Source of the DNA: VXYL01 sp965116935
GTDB lineage: Bacteria; Pseudomonadota; Gammaproteobacteria; Pseudomonadales; Azotimanducaceae
DNA: 64,000 nt
Reading direction: 5' to 3'
Assembly: GCA_965116935.1 (NCBI GenBank)
Contig: OZ220737.1
Coordinates: forward strand, 5,022,001 to 5,086,000
In this document: piece after piece, positions 27,054 through 35,244 of the stretch
Numbering within the stretch: position 1 is the stretch's first letter
Layout: each line of letters starts with the position of its first letter
The notes under the pieces: model-generated
What the model saw: the letters and a program-made list of their open reading frames with translations, nothing else
Told to the model about the DNA's origin: nothing
Databases searched by the model: none
Position numbers and translations under genes: made by a program

Positions 27054-28747
27054 GGCCTGGCCTCCTGCCGGCTGCGACCCAGCCCACGCATCGAGCGCCA
27101 GAACGCTCCCGGCCAAGGCGAAAAGTCCAGCGTGTCACGCCAGGCCAGGGTGATCATGGGCCGATAGCTCGGCAGCCCCCCGGCGACGCGCTCGTGCTTG
27201 AGGCGGGCGATGGTTCGGATGAGTTCCACCCGACGCTCCTGCTCCATGGTCGTGCGAAGTTCCTCGATCAGGGCGTCGAGTTCCGGGTCCGAGTGGTAGG
27301 AATAGTATCCCCAGCCGTCGCCGGCGCTGTGGACATGGCCGGCCCAGGCGTCGGTGGGGTCGCCTGGCAATCCCTGCCCCCACATGGTGTTCAGCACCCC
27401 GTCCATTTCCGGGCGGGCGAACCTGCGAGCGAGGTTGATCCAGGCGCCGTACTCGAGCTGAACGACGCGACAGCGGATGCCGACTTCCGTCAGATAGGCG
27501 AACACCGTTTCGCCCATCTCCTTGATGTAGGCCTCGCGCGGGGTGGTGAGGTTGTAGCAGTTGACGCTGACGCCGGCCGGGAAGCCGGCCTCGGCGAGCA
27601 ACTGCCGGGCGCGGTCAGGATCATACGGCCACGGCTTGAGGGTTTCGTCGTAGCCAATCGAACCTGGCGCAAGCTGCGCCGTGCGGATGCCCTGGCCGTA
27701 GAGGATGTACTCGACGATGGAGTCGAAATCCACCGCATGGGCGGCGGCGCGACGCACCTTCTCGAACCGGAACGGGCTCGCGGGATCGCTGGCGTTCATG
27801 GCGATGAACAGGTTGTTGGGAGTCGGCAGGGAAGCGATGCGCACGCCCTCCATCGCCTCGAACTCTGCGATCTGCGCCGGCGGCACGGCATCGATCCAGT
27901 CCACCGCGCCGGTCTTGAATGCGGCGACGCGGGTGGTGTCTTCGGGGATGATCTTGATGGTGAGGCGGTTGATTTCGGGAGACGGGGCGGCGGCGGGATT
28001 CCAGTAGTCCTCGAACCGCTCCACCACCAGCTCGTCGCGCGGCTTGCGGGAGACAAAACGCCACGGACCCGTGCCGATTGGATGCGCCTGCACGCCGGCG
28101 TCCCCTACCTCCTCGAAGTAGCGCTTGGGGATGGCGAGGAGCAGCAGGTTCAGGGGTTCCAGCGAGCCGTCGGGGCCCGTGAGCACCATCTCAAGACGCC
28201 TTTCGTCCAGCACGTCCACGCGTTCGACATAGCGCAGCCGGCCGGCGGTGCGGGATTCCGGATCGGTGAGGCGCTTGAAGGAGAACGCGACATCTTCTGC
28301 CGTCAGCTTCTCGCCGTTGTGAAAGCGGACACCGTCGCGCAGCGTGACCTCTATGACCGGCAAGCCGTCGCGCTCCACCACCTGCCAGGACTCGGCAAGC
28401 CAGTTCACCCGATTGAGACTTGCATCCACGGTGAGCAGGCCCTCGTAGAACAGATCCGTGTAGTAGAGGTCCACACCAGCGGAAGAGCGTGTGGGATCGA
28501 CTTGGGTGGGTTCGGCGCCGAAAGCGATGGTGATGTCGCGAGCGTCGATGGGTGACACGGCAAACGCAAGCGCAGACAGCAACGCCGAGGCCACGACGCG
28601 CCTTCGGCGGGTTGCGGCGCGCCCGCACGGCGCGTCGGCAAGACGCCCTCGCTCCAAGGAGGACACGAGGGGCCTCTCTGGAGGGAGGGCGTCTCGCCCT
28701 CCCGCGCGCCGCAAGGCGCGCAGGAACACCCCGCATCCGTGGTTCAT
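27050..28747 (-). CDS. ABC transporter substrate-binding protein (SBP_bac_5 family)
   Basis: A periplasmic binding protein of cluster C (peptides, nickel, opines, some oligosaccharides). Conserved blocks: ITIAFGAEPTQVDPTRSSAG, LAESWQVVERDGLPVIEVTL, LRDGVRFHNGEKLTAEDVAF, AHPIGTGPWRF, NNLFIAMNASDPASPFRFEK and VRRAAAHAVDFDSIVEY. A signal peptide lies at RRRRVVASALLSALAFAVSP. The start is uncertain: ATG at 28747 makes a 565-residue product, but its first 45 or so residues come from a palindromic repeat; GTG at 28594 with GAAGG upstream would remove the basic N-region. First gene of the transporter block and 25 bases downstream of DUF427. Ligand unknown. Confidence 0.9.
   Translation of the reverse strand: MNHGCGVFLRALRRAGGRDALPPERPLVSSLERGRLADAPCGRAATRRRRVVASALLSALAFAVSPIDARDITIAFGAEPTQVDPTRSSAGVDLYYTDLFYEGLLTVDASLNRVNWLAESWQVVERDGLPVIEVTLRDGVRFHNGEKLTAEDVAFSFKRLTDPESRTAGRLRYVERVDVLDERRLEMVLTGPDGSLEPLNLLLLAIPKRYFEEVGDAGVQAHPIGTGPWRFVSRKPRDELVVERFEDYWNPAAAPSPEINRLTIKIIPEDTTRVAAFKTGAVDWIDAVPPAQIAEFEAMEGVRIASLPTPNNLFIAMNASDPASPFRFEKVRRAAAHAVDFDSIVEYILYGQGIRTAQLAPGSIGYDETLKPWPYDPDRARQLLAEAGFPAGVSVNCYNLTTPREAYIKEMGETVFAYLTEVGIRCRVVQLEYGAWINLARRFARPEMDGVLNTMWGQGLPGDPTDAWAGHVHSAGDGWGYYSYHSDPELDALIEELRTTMEQERRVELIRTIARLKHERVAGGLPSYRPMITLAWRDTLDFSPWPGAFWRSMRGLGRSRQEARP
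28682..28721. repeat. palindromic repeat inside or at the 5' end of the binding-protein gene (F copy)
   Basis: Two adjacent hairpins: GGGAGGGCG-TCT-CGCCCTCCC-like (about 28682-28702) and GCGCGCC-GCAA-GGCGCGC (about 28704-28721). Similar to units of the other repeats in the window. If the ATG at 28747 is used, the repeat is translated as part of an unusual N-terminal extension (ALRRAGGRDALPPER). Confidence 0.65.
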
Positions 28748-28772
28748 GGGGTTCGAGGTCGAGGAGGGGAGC

Positions 28773-29054
28773 CTACGCCGACACCTCCACGCCATGCCAG
28801 AACGCAACGCGGTCCAGAATCTCGGCGGCGGCGTCCTTCGGCGCCGGGTAGTACCACGCCGCGTCGGGATTGATCTCGCCACCGACCACCACGTTGTAGT
28901 AGCTCGCGGTGCCCTTCCACGGGCAGAAGGTCTCGGTATCGCTTGCCTTCAAGAACTCATCCCCCACCGACGCGCGCGGAAAGTAGTGATTGCCTTCCAC
29001 CACAACCGTGTCGTCGCTCTCGGCGATGGTGGTGCCGTTCCAAATTGCCTTCAT
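28773..29054 (-). CDS. DUF427 domain protein
   Basis: A 93-residue single-domain DUF427 protein. The signature EGNHYFPRASV followed by DTETFCPWKGTASYYNV and NPDAAWYYPAPKDAA is complete and the length is typical. ATG at 29054 has AAGGAG seven bases upstream. The family is small, beta-rich and without established activity; it often sits beside oxidoreductase or catabolic genes. Here it is between an SDR gene (28 bases upstream) and the transporter's binding protein. Confidence 0.93.
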   Translation of the reverse strand: MKAIWNGTTIAESDDTVVVEGNHYFPRASVGDEFLKASDTETFCPWKGTASYYNVVVGGEINPDAAWYYPAPKDAAAEILDRVAFWHGVEVSA

Positions 29055-29082
29055 GCTCTCGCTCCTTGCCTGGGGATCGTGT

Positions 29083-29721
29083 TCAAAGATGCGCGGTCAG
29101 GCCGCCATCGGCTGTGAAGATCTGGCCGGTGACGAAGCCGGCTCCGCTGCCGGACAGCCACACCGCCAGCGGGCCGATCTCAGCGGCGGTGCCGGCGCGC
29201 TTGAGGATGGTGAAGCGCACCGCCCGAGCGGCTTCCGGGTCGGTCGGATCGATGCGGTCGTCCATCCAGTCCATCCAGCCAAGGGCGATGCCGTTGACGG
29301 AAATGCCCGCCGGAGCGAACTCCTGTGCGGCGGCACGTATGAAGTTGTGCACCGCGCCTTGGGCCGAAGCATAGGCGGTGCAGTTGGCGAGACCTCGTTC
29401 GCCAAGGACGCTGGTGACAACGACGATGCGGCCTGGATTGCGGATGACGCCCCGGGCCGCGCGAACAGCGGCAAAGACCTCGCCGAAGTTGGTGGCCATC
29501 ACCTTGCCCAGCGCCTCTTCGTCCACATCCTCAATGGGCTGCGCCACGAAGCCGTCCCGAGCGATGGCGAGCACGTCGAAGGAGCCTGCCGCCGGATCGA
29601 CGCGATCGACGCCGACAACCTCTGCGCCGGCTTCCCGATATGCATTGGCAATGGCTTCGCCCGCAGGCGACTCGGCACCGAGCACCAGCGCCCGGCGACC
29701 GTCGAGCTCGAAATGCTCCAT
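29083..29721 (-). CDS. atypical short-chain dehydrogenase/reductase lacking the catalytic Lys
   Basis: A 212-residue Rossmann-fold SDR. The nucleotide-binding loop is degenerate (LVLGAESPAGEAIA instead of TGxxxGxG), and the active-site YxxxK is YASAQ (Tyr117, Gln121), so the catalytic Lys is missing although the Ser (VVTS, Ser104) and Tyr remain. The C-terminal half (RAGTAAEIGPLAVWLSG, FVTGQIFTADGG) is typical. The ATG at 29721 overlaps the TGA of the canonical SDR gene by one base. It may be a regulatory or structural partner of that enzyme, or have altered chemistry. Intermediate confidence in oxidoreductase activity. Confidence 0.85.
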   Translation of the reverse strand: MEHFELDGRRALVLGAESPAGEAIANAYREAGAEVVGVDRVDPAAGSFDVLAIARDGFVAQPIEDVDEEALGKVMATNFGEVFAAVRAARGVIRNPGRIVVVTSVLGERGLANCTAYASAQGAVHNFIRAAAQEFAPAGISVNGIALGWMDWMDDRIDPTDPEAARAVRFTILKRAGTAAEIGPLAVWLSGSGAGFVTGQIFTADGGLTAHL

Positions 29722-30545
29722 CAGCCCGCCTCCTCCGCCTCGCCGGCGTGTTCCGGCACGAACCCGGTGGGGCCGATGCCGCCGGCAAGGCCGCCACCAT
29801 CGATGATGAACATCTGCCCGGTGACGTAGCGCGATGCATCGGAGGCGAGATACACCGCCAGCGGGCCCAGTTCCCACCATTCGCCGATGCGCCGCACCGG
29901 AATCCGCGCCCCGCGCTGCTGCCGCGTGGCCGCTTCGCGGTCGTCCCGCGCCGGCTGCTGAGCGACGAAGCCCGGCACGATGACGTTTACGCGAATGCCC
30001 TCGGGCCCCAACATCGTGGCCATGCTCTTGGTGAGGCTGATCTGGCCGCCCTTGGCGGTGGGATAGGCAAACGAGCGATTGCCCCGCAGCGCCGTGCCGG
30101 AGGACGTGTTGATGATGACCCCGCCCTCGCCCCGCTCCACCATGTAGCGTGCCGCGGCGCGACCGCAGTAGAAGTTGCTCTTGAGATTGGTGGCGAGCAC
30201 CGTCTCGAAGGCGTCGTCCGGATATTCCCAGAAGGGCCAGTCGCCCTGTACCCCGCCACCGCCGGCGTTGGCCACCATGATGTCGATGGCGCCGAACTCG
30301 CCAACGCAGGCAGCGACCATGGCGTCCACCTGGGCGGAGCTCGTCACATCCGCCGTATGCGCCAGCGCGTTGCCGCCTTCGGCGCGGATTTCAGCCACGG
30401 CTTCGTCCACCTGCGCCTGGGTCCGCGCCGCCACGAGGACGTTCGCGCCGGCCTTGGCGAGCGCCTTCGCCATCGCCCGCCCGAGCCCGCGACCGCCGCC
30501 GGTGACGACGGCACTGCGCCCATCCAGCTTTAGATCCTCAAGCAT
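29721..30545 (-). CDS. short-chain dehydrogenase/reductase (canonical)
   Basis: A 274-residue NAD(P)-dependent oxidoreductase with TGGGRGLG cofactor loop (about residues 15-22), NAG motif (MVANAGGGG), catalytic Ser in INTSSG and YPTAK catalytic Tyr/Lys. An Arg right after the second strand (VAARTQAQ) hints at NADP preference. The tail LASDASRYVTGQMFIIDGGG is the usual C-terminal signature. It lies 18 bases downstream of xthA and overlaps the second SDR gene. The alcohol or ketone substrate is unknown; the operon context suggests catabolism of an imported compound. Confidence 0.92.
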   Translation of the reverse strand: MLEDLKLDGRSAVVTGGGRGLGRAMAKALAKAGANVLVAARTQAQVDEAVAEIRAEGGNALAHTADVTSSAQVDAMVAACVGEFGAIDIMVANAGGGGVQGDWPFWEYPDDAFETVLATNLKSNFYCGRAAARYMVERGEGGVIINTSSGTALRGNRSFAYPTAKGGQISLTKSMATMLGPEGIRVNVIVPGFVAQQPARDDREAATRQQRGARIPVRRIGEWWELGPLAVYLASDASRYVTGQMFIIDGGGLAGGIGPTGFVPEHAGEAEEAG

Positions 30546-30563
30546 TCATCTCCCTCCGCGAGG

Positions 30564-31334
30564 TCAATCCGACAAGTCTGCGAACACCGGCGCGTGGTCC
30601 GAGGCGATGTGGCCGTCTTTCTTCTTCCGGTACTCGCGGTCGATCTCGACGTGGGTAACGCGGCCAGCGACGTTCGCGCCACCTAGCACCATGTCGATGC
30701 GCAGGCCCATGCCGCGATGAAATGCGCCGCCGCGGTAGTCCCACCACGAAAACGCCTGCGTGTCGGGGTGGAGGTGGCGATAGAGGTCGGTGAAGCCGAG
30801 TTCCAAGAGCGCCGAGTAACGCGACCGCTCTTCCTCGGTGCAGAAGATGGTGCCGTCGGCAGCCTCGCCGCGCCAGCAGTCCGCCGGTTCAGGCACGACG
30901 TTGAAGTCGCCGCAGAGCACGGAATCGTCACCCACGCCGCCGTCCAGGAACTCCTCGAGACTGCCAAACCAGTCGAGCTTCATCGGAAAGTCGGCGTGCT
31001 CCAACGTTTTGCCGTTGGGGCAATAGACCGTGGTGAAATCGATGCCGCCGACTCGCGCCCGCAGCAAACGGGCGCCATCGTCGTCGCGGCCGGGCAAGCC
31101 CGCCGTCACCAGCTCGGCATCCTCGCGGCTGACGATGGCAACGCCGTTCCAGCCCTTCTGGCCGTGGTTCAGCACTCTGTAGCCGAGTTCTGCCAGTTCT
31201 TCGTGGGGAAAGTCGTCGTCGGACGCCTTGGTCTCCTGCATTCCCACGACATCCGGCTGCCGTGCCTTGAGCCAGTGCAGCACGAACTCGAGCCGTGCGC
31301 GCAGACCGTTCACGTTCCAGGTGGCGATGCGCAT
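30564..31334 (-). CDS. xthA: exodeoxyribonuclease III (AP endonuclease)
   Basis: A 256-residue Mg-dependent enzyme of base-excision repair that cuts DNA at abasic sites and has 3'-phosphatase and 3'-5' exonuclease activity. The EEP-fold catalytic set is complete: WNVNGLRAR (Asn), MQETKASDDDFP (Glu), CGDFNVVPEP (Asp/Asn), DYRGG and the terminal SDHAPVFADL (Asp-His). Length equals E. coli XthA within a few residues. It is unusual that it is embedded in a catabolic/transport gene run, four bases downstream of the enolase-superfamily gene. Confidence 0.95.
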   Translation of the reverse strand: MRIATWNVNGLRARLEFVLHWLKARQPDVVGMQETKASDDDFPHEELAELGYRVLNHGQKGWNGVAIVSREDAELVTAGLPGRDDDGARLLRARVGGIDFTTVYCPNGKTLEHADFPMKLDWFGSLEEFLDGGVGDDSVLCGDFNVVPEPADCWRGEAADGTIFCTEEERSRYSALLELGFTDLYRHLHPDTQAFSWWDYRGGAFHRGMGLRIDMVLGGANVAGRVTHVEIDREYRKKKDGHIASDHAPVFADLSD

Positions 31335-31338
31335 GGCG

Positions 31339-32436
31339 TCAGTCTGCCTCCGGCGTGAGGTCTGGGTTCAGTTCCAGGCCGAGCCCGGGACGATCCGGCA
31401 GGCGGATGACGCCGCCTGCCGGAATGATCGGCTCGGCGAAGAGATCCGCCACGGCCTCCGCTGGCCCCGTGAACTCCTCGGAAAACTCGTGCGGCCGCAC
31501 GGCGTTGCGGACCGTCGCGTAGGCATGCAGGCTCGCCACCAGGTTCGCCCCCACATTGGGGCTGTGCGGCATCACCACCTTGTTCGCAGCCACGCACATC
31601 TCGTAGCTGCGCAACATCTCGGAGATGCCGCCGACGTTCAGCACATCCGGCTGCACGATGTCGGGATTGCCGAGCAGGATCATGTCGCGGATGCGCCAGG
31701 CGGAGGTCTCCTGCTCGCCGGAAGAGACCGCGCAGTCGAGCGCATCCACCACCTGCTTCAGCCCCGCGAGGTCGTACTGCGGCAACGGTTCCTCGAAGTG
31801 GGCGATGCCAATCTGCTCGAAGCGCCGCCCCTGCTCGATGGCGGTGGGCACCGAGTAGCCGTTGTTGGCGTCGAAGGAGAGCGGCACCTCTTCCGGCAGC
31901 CATTCCCGGCACGCCTCGAAGAGGGAAAAGTCCTTGCGCGGGTCGGAGTCCTGGCGATAGTCGCGCCAGTCCATGCGAATCTTGAACGCCCGGAAGCCGC
32001 GCTCGTAGCCCTCCTGCACTTCCGCAAGCATTTCCTGCGGCGACTTGTGCCAGCCATTGCCACGGCTCCAGTAGAGCGGAATCTCGGTGCGGAAGGCGCC
32101 GCCGAGCACCGCATACAGCGGCAGTCCCGCGGCCTTGCCGGTGATGTCCCACAGCGCCACATCCACGGCCCCCACCACCTGCGACGGCAACCGCGTCGCC
32201 CGCTGACCATCGCCAAGCGCGAGGATTTCGCGGATCACCCGAGGCTGGCACGGATCCATCCCGACGATGAGCGGCTTCACCATCTCGTCGAGGAACACCT
32301 GCATGAGACGCCGGCTCCGCCCGGCCTCGGAGATGCCGGAGACACCCTCATCGGTATCCACGCGCAGGAACAGCCGGCTCCGCCCCGGATCCTTCGGCAG
32401 CTTGAGCCGCACCAGCACCACATCCGTGATCTTCAT
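31339..32436 (-). CDS. mandelate racemase/muconate lactonizing (enolase superfamily) enzyme
   Basis: A 365-residue enolase-superfamily enzyme. Mg ligands are visible as SFDANNGYS (Asp), HFEEPLPQYD (Glu) and SSGEQETSA (Glu). The base-bearing strand reads FKIRMDW, a KxR-like variant of the KxK of the MLE branch, and the C-terminal catalytic region contains a His in VVMPHSPNVGANLVASLH. That pattern suggests a sugar-acid dehydratase-type activity, but substrate cannot be set. ATG at 32436 follows GAGGGG at five bases and is better than the earlier ATG at 32448. First gene of the 9-kb leftward run. Confidence 0.9.
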   Translation of the reverse strand: MKITDVVLVRLKLPKDPGRSRLFLRVDTDEGVSGISEAGRSRRLMQVFLDEMVKPLIVGMDPCQPRVIREILALGDGQRATRLPSQVVGAVDVALWDITGKAAGLPLYAVLGGAFRTEIPLYWSRGNGWHKSPQEMLAEVQEGYERGFRAFKIRMDWRDYRQDSDPRKDFSLFEACREWLPEEVPLSFDANNGYSVPTAIEQGRRFEQIGIAHFEEPLPQYDLAGLKQVVDALDCAVSSGEQETSAWRIRDMILLGNPDIVQPDVLNVGGISEMLRSYEMCVAANKVVMPHSPNVGANLVASLHAYATVRNAVRPHEFSEEFTGPAEAVADLFAEPIIPAGGVIRLPDRPGLGLELNPDLTPEAD

Positions 32437-32493
32437 CGAACCCCTCACTCTCGGATCGCATCAGCGTAGCACCGACGGCCCCGAAGCGTTCGC

Positions 32494-33729
32494 TTAACGA
32501 GGAACCGCCTGCGGATCGTCCCGCAACCGCACTGTGAGGCGATGTTCCTCCGCCAGGAACTCAGGTTCCGTGCCGTTGTGGGCGAGCATGCCTGGGACCA
32601 CCTTGTTGCGGATGCCCATGCCTCGCGCATCCACGTAGCCGTAGTCGCGCATGACGTTCATGAGGGTTTGATTGCGGGCGTAGCGGACGCCCGCACGCAT
32701 TCGCTCGATGGTGACCGTATTGGGCAAGCCGCCGGGGCTTTCGATTTCGAGGCGGTCGGGGAAGGCGCTCAGGGTGATGTCGGTGCCACGGATGCTGTAG
32801 TCCCGGTGCGCAAGTGCATTGGCGACGCACTCGCGCACCACTGCCTCCGGGAACGGCCAGCGATCGATGCGGCGCATGCCGTCGAGGCGGGCCGTTGGCG
32901 TGGTGTTGAGGCGCACGAAATCCCATGCCTTGTCCACCAGCGACGGGTCGAGGAGGTAACCATCGATGCCGACCAAGGGGGCGATGGGGCCATGCAGGTC
33001 GCGGTCGGAGCGGGTAGCGTAATCCGGCGCAGATGACGGATAGCAGATGGCGCGAATCCCGGACTGCGGCAGAAACCGCCTTGGACGGGTGCCGAACAGC
33101 AACATCCCATCCACGGTGGCAACCAGTCCCTCTGGCGTTTCCGTAACGAACTCCAAATTGCGGAGCAAAGTTCCCCACTCGTTCGCATCGTCGTCATCCG
33201 GCGCACTGCCGCCAAGTACCCGGGTGAGATAGTCGCGCAGCCGGCGCAAGTCCAGTTCCTCGATGCCGGCACCGGGAACGGGCTTCAAGCCGTAGTTCAG
33301 CCGACCTGCGCTTTGATACATCCGTTCGAGCTCTTCGCTGCTCGCTTCCCGAGAGGTGCTGCCGACGCGTACGTAGTAAGTCCTGCGGCTGTTGTGAACT
33401 CGGGCATAGGGCTTGTCCGGCCCCACGCTGACCCGCACCGCCAACACATCGCTCCCCGGCTCCGCATTCCGTATCCAGTGCAGCGACGGGATCACCGGTG
33501 GGTCGATCTTGGCGCGGCAAAGCTCCACCACCCACTCTTCCAAGTGCGGCCGTTGCGCGCCCACGATCCGCCCGTCGTCGTCCACGCCCAGCAACACCGT
33601 GCCGCCCATGTGGTTCAGAAACGCCGTGACTTCCCGCGCGAGATCGCAATTCGTCACCTCACCGCGCTTGAACTCGAGGCCGGAGTCCTCCCCGCCTCGG
33701 ATCAGTTGCTGGAGTTCGTCTGGCGTCAT
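32494..33729 (-). CDS. AlbA_2 (Schlafen-like) / ATP-binding protein
   Basis: A 411-residue protein with an N-terminal AlbA_2 domain (SGLEFKRGEVTNCDLAREVT, GGTVLLGVDDDGRIVG) and an ATP-binding region of the HATPase_c_4 type (AVVRECVANALAHRDYSIRG, LEIESPGGLPNTVTIE, GMGIRNKVVPGML). ATG at 33729 follows a GAGG. Same architecture as the partial gene at 62.8 kb, more distantly the one at 18.4 kb. Likely nucleic-acid-binding regulator or defence-associated ATPase. It is divergent from the phytanoyl-CoA-type dioxygenase gene, with about 107 bases between starts. Confidence 0.85.
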   Translation of the reverse strand: MTPDELQQLIRGGEDSGLEFKRGEVTNCDLAREVTAFLNHMGGTVLLGVDDDGRIVGAQRPHLEEWVVELCRAKIDPPVIPSLHWIRNAEPGSDVLAVRVSVGPDKPYARVHNSRRTYYVRVGSTSREASSEELERMYQSAGRLNYGLKPVPGAGIEELDLRRLRDYLTRVLGGSAPDDDDANEWGTLLRNLEFVTETPEGLVATVDGMLLFGTRPRRFLPQSGIRAICYPSSAPDYATRSDRDLHGPIAPLVGIDGYLLDPSLVDKAWDFVRLNTTPTARLDGMRRIDRWPFPEAVVRECVANALAHRDYSIRGTDITLSAFPDRLEIESPGGLPNTVTIERMRAGVRYARNQTLMNVMRDYGYVDARGMGIRNKVVPGMLAHNGTEPEFLAEEHRLTVRLRDDPQAVPR

Positions 33730-33836
33730 CTGCGTCCTCTTACGTCGCCGCGAATTATGCGGCAGGACACCCATCCAGTGGACGGCACACAGCCTTCGCT
33801 GCATGATTGTGGGCTCGCACCCACGGAAACAGCAGC

Positions 33837-34721
33837 ATGGGTCTTGCCTCCTACAACGCCTATCCCGATGTCGACAACCTCATGGCCGAGATCGACAAGT
33901 ACGATCTCCACCAGCACATCGTGGAACTCGAAGCCTATGGCATGACGGTGGTGCCGCCGGAGACGATGCGGATAGCCGACGACTTCGTGGAGCGGCTCAG
34001 AGACGCCATCATCCGCACTTGCGAGAAGCGCAACGGGATAGAGATCGGCGACTACCGCACGGCGAACGTGAAGCGGGAGCAGACGAGCAAGGGCTGGCAC
34101 CTGCTGGAGGAGGACGAGGTGTTCGTCGAGGCGGCCATCAATCCGGTTAACCTCGCGCTGGTTCGGTGGCTGCTCGGGCAGAGCGCCGTCTTCTCCGGGC
34201 AGACCTGGATCATCAAGGGCCAGGGTTCACCGGGCTTGGGGCTGCACAGCGACTCCCATGGCGTCCCGCCCGGCGCAGGTCAGATCGCGCACATGTGCAA
34301 CGCCTCCTGGGTCTGCACCGACTATGCGGGACAAGAGGACGGCCCGACGCTGTTCGTGCCGGGCAGCCACCACTACGGCCGAGCGACGCTGCCGCATGAG
34401 TCGGACCTCACCGACACGCCCTACAAGTTCGTGCCGCTCATCGCCAAGGCCGGCTCCCTCGCCATCTGGAACGGCGCCACCTGGCACGCCTCCGCCGGCC
34501 GGACCAATCCGGGCCTCCGGGTGACGCTGGTGCAGAACTACATGCGCAGCTACATGCGCGTGCAGCACGACTACGAAGACACCTCACCCCAACTCCTCGC
34601 CAAATACCCAGAACTCGAACGCGTCATCGGCAAGGCCCTCTACCCCTACGAAGACCCGCAGGCACCGGACTACACCCGCGTTGCGGGAATGATGCGCACG
34701 GGGACGGATCCGTTCGCGTAG
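33837..34721 (+). CDS. phytanoyl-CoA dioxygenase (PhyH) family protein
   Basis: A 294-residue Fe(II)/2-oxoglutarate oxygenase. The metal-binding HxD...H triad is LHSDSHG (His, Asp) and ATWHASAGR (His, with the 2-oxoglutarate-binding Arg nearby). LFVPGSHHYG is the typical PhyH block before the distal strand. ATG at 33837 precedes LASYNAYPDVDNL; a start at 33807 is less likely. The family hydroxylates lipids, amino acids and small natural products; substrate unknown here. Confidence 0.9.
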   Translation: MGLASYNAYPDVDNLMAEIDKYDLHQHIVELEAYGMTVVPPETMRIADDFVERLRDAIIRTCEKRNGIEIGDYRTANVKREQTSKGWHLLEEDEVFVEAAINPVNLALVRWLLGQSAVFSGQTWIIKGQGSPGLGLHSDSHGVPPGAGQIAHMCNASWVCTDYAGQEDGPTLFVPGSHHYGRATLPHESDLTDTPYKFVPLIAKAGSLAIWNGATWHASAGRTNPGLRVTLVQNYMRSYMRVQHDYEDTSPQLLAKYPELERVIGKALYPYEDPQAPDYTRVAGMMRTGTDPFA

Positions 34722-34860
34722 CGCAACACGGAACAGCGCACGCACGCCTGAAGGGTGTCGTCAGGACTGCCGCCGGCCTGATCTGAGGTAGGTGGCTGGG
34801 GCGCGTAGGCGAGGTGCGTCCGAGCAGGAAGAGTCGGTGGCCGCGCAGCGTGCTCCAAGT

Positions 34861-35112
34861 ATGATTCCCTACATGGACATGATCGTGAGCATCAACGACG
34901 CGCTGGCGCGGCAATTGCGTGAGGAAACGGGCAGACGTGCCACTACCACGTCGGCGCTCGTGGAGGCGGGGTTGCGTCTTTTGTTTCCCCCGGGGCAACC
35001 GGGGGCAGGCGAACTCGACGCACCCCCTCTGCCGAGCTGGGATAGCGGCGGCTTCCGCGTGGATACCGCGGACCGCGATGCCCTCTACCGATCCATGGAA
35101 GGGGGCGAGTGA
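34861..35112 (+). CDS. VapB-like ribbon-helix-helix antitoxin
   Basis: An 83-residue protein starting MIVSINDALARQLREETGRR after a short leader; the beta-strand followed by a helix-turn-helix fits RHH antitoxins of VapBC loci. The start could be ATG 34861, 34873 or 34879. Its stop is followed immediately by a GTG-led fragment of a VapC gene, which supports the assignment. With the toxin gone, it is probably an orphan. Confidence 0.65.
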   Translation: MIPYMDMIVSINDALARQLREETGRRATTTSALVEAGLRLLFPPGQPGAGELDAPPLPSWDSGGFRVDTADRDALYRSMEGGE

Positions 35113-35190
35113 GTGGCGCCTGATACCAACGTCCTGGTTCACGCCGCCGATCGGCGGTCGCTGTGGCATCTCGCGTACCGTCCAGCCTGA
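35113..35190 (+). pseudogene. truncated VapC (PIN) toxin fragment
   Basis: Reading from GTG at 35113 gives VAPDTNVLVHAADRRSLWH, the first strand and catalytic Asp of a VapC PIN domain, then a stop at 35190 after 25 residues. The restriction gene begins 54 bases later, so the toxin has lost almost all of its domain. Likely left by the insertion of the restriction-modification block. Confidence 0.75.
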
Positions 35191-35244
35191 ACAACGCCCG
35201 TCAGCAGACGGCACCCGCTTGGTTAGCCAGAACAGATCGAGACC

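Noticed and set aside
25866..27167. 433-codon plus-strand frame through the permease genes
   Set aside because: Antisense to two clear DppB/DppC permeases; translation is His/Arg-rich and without a fold.
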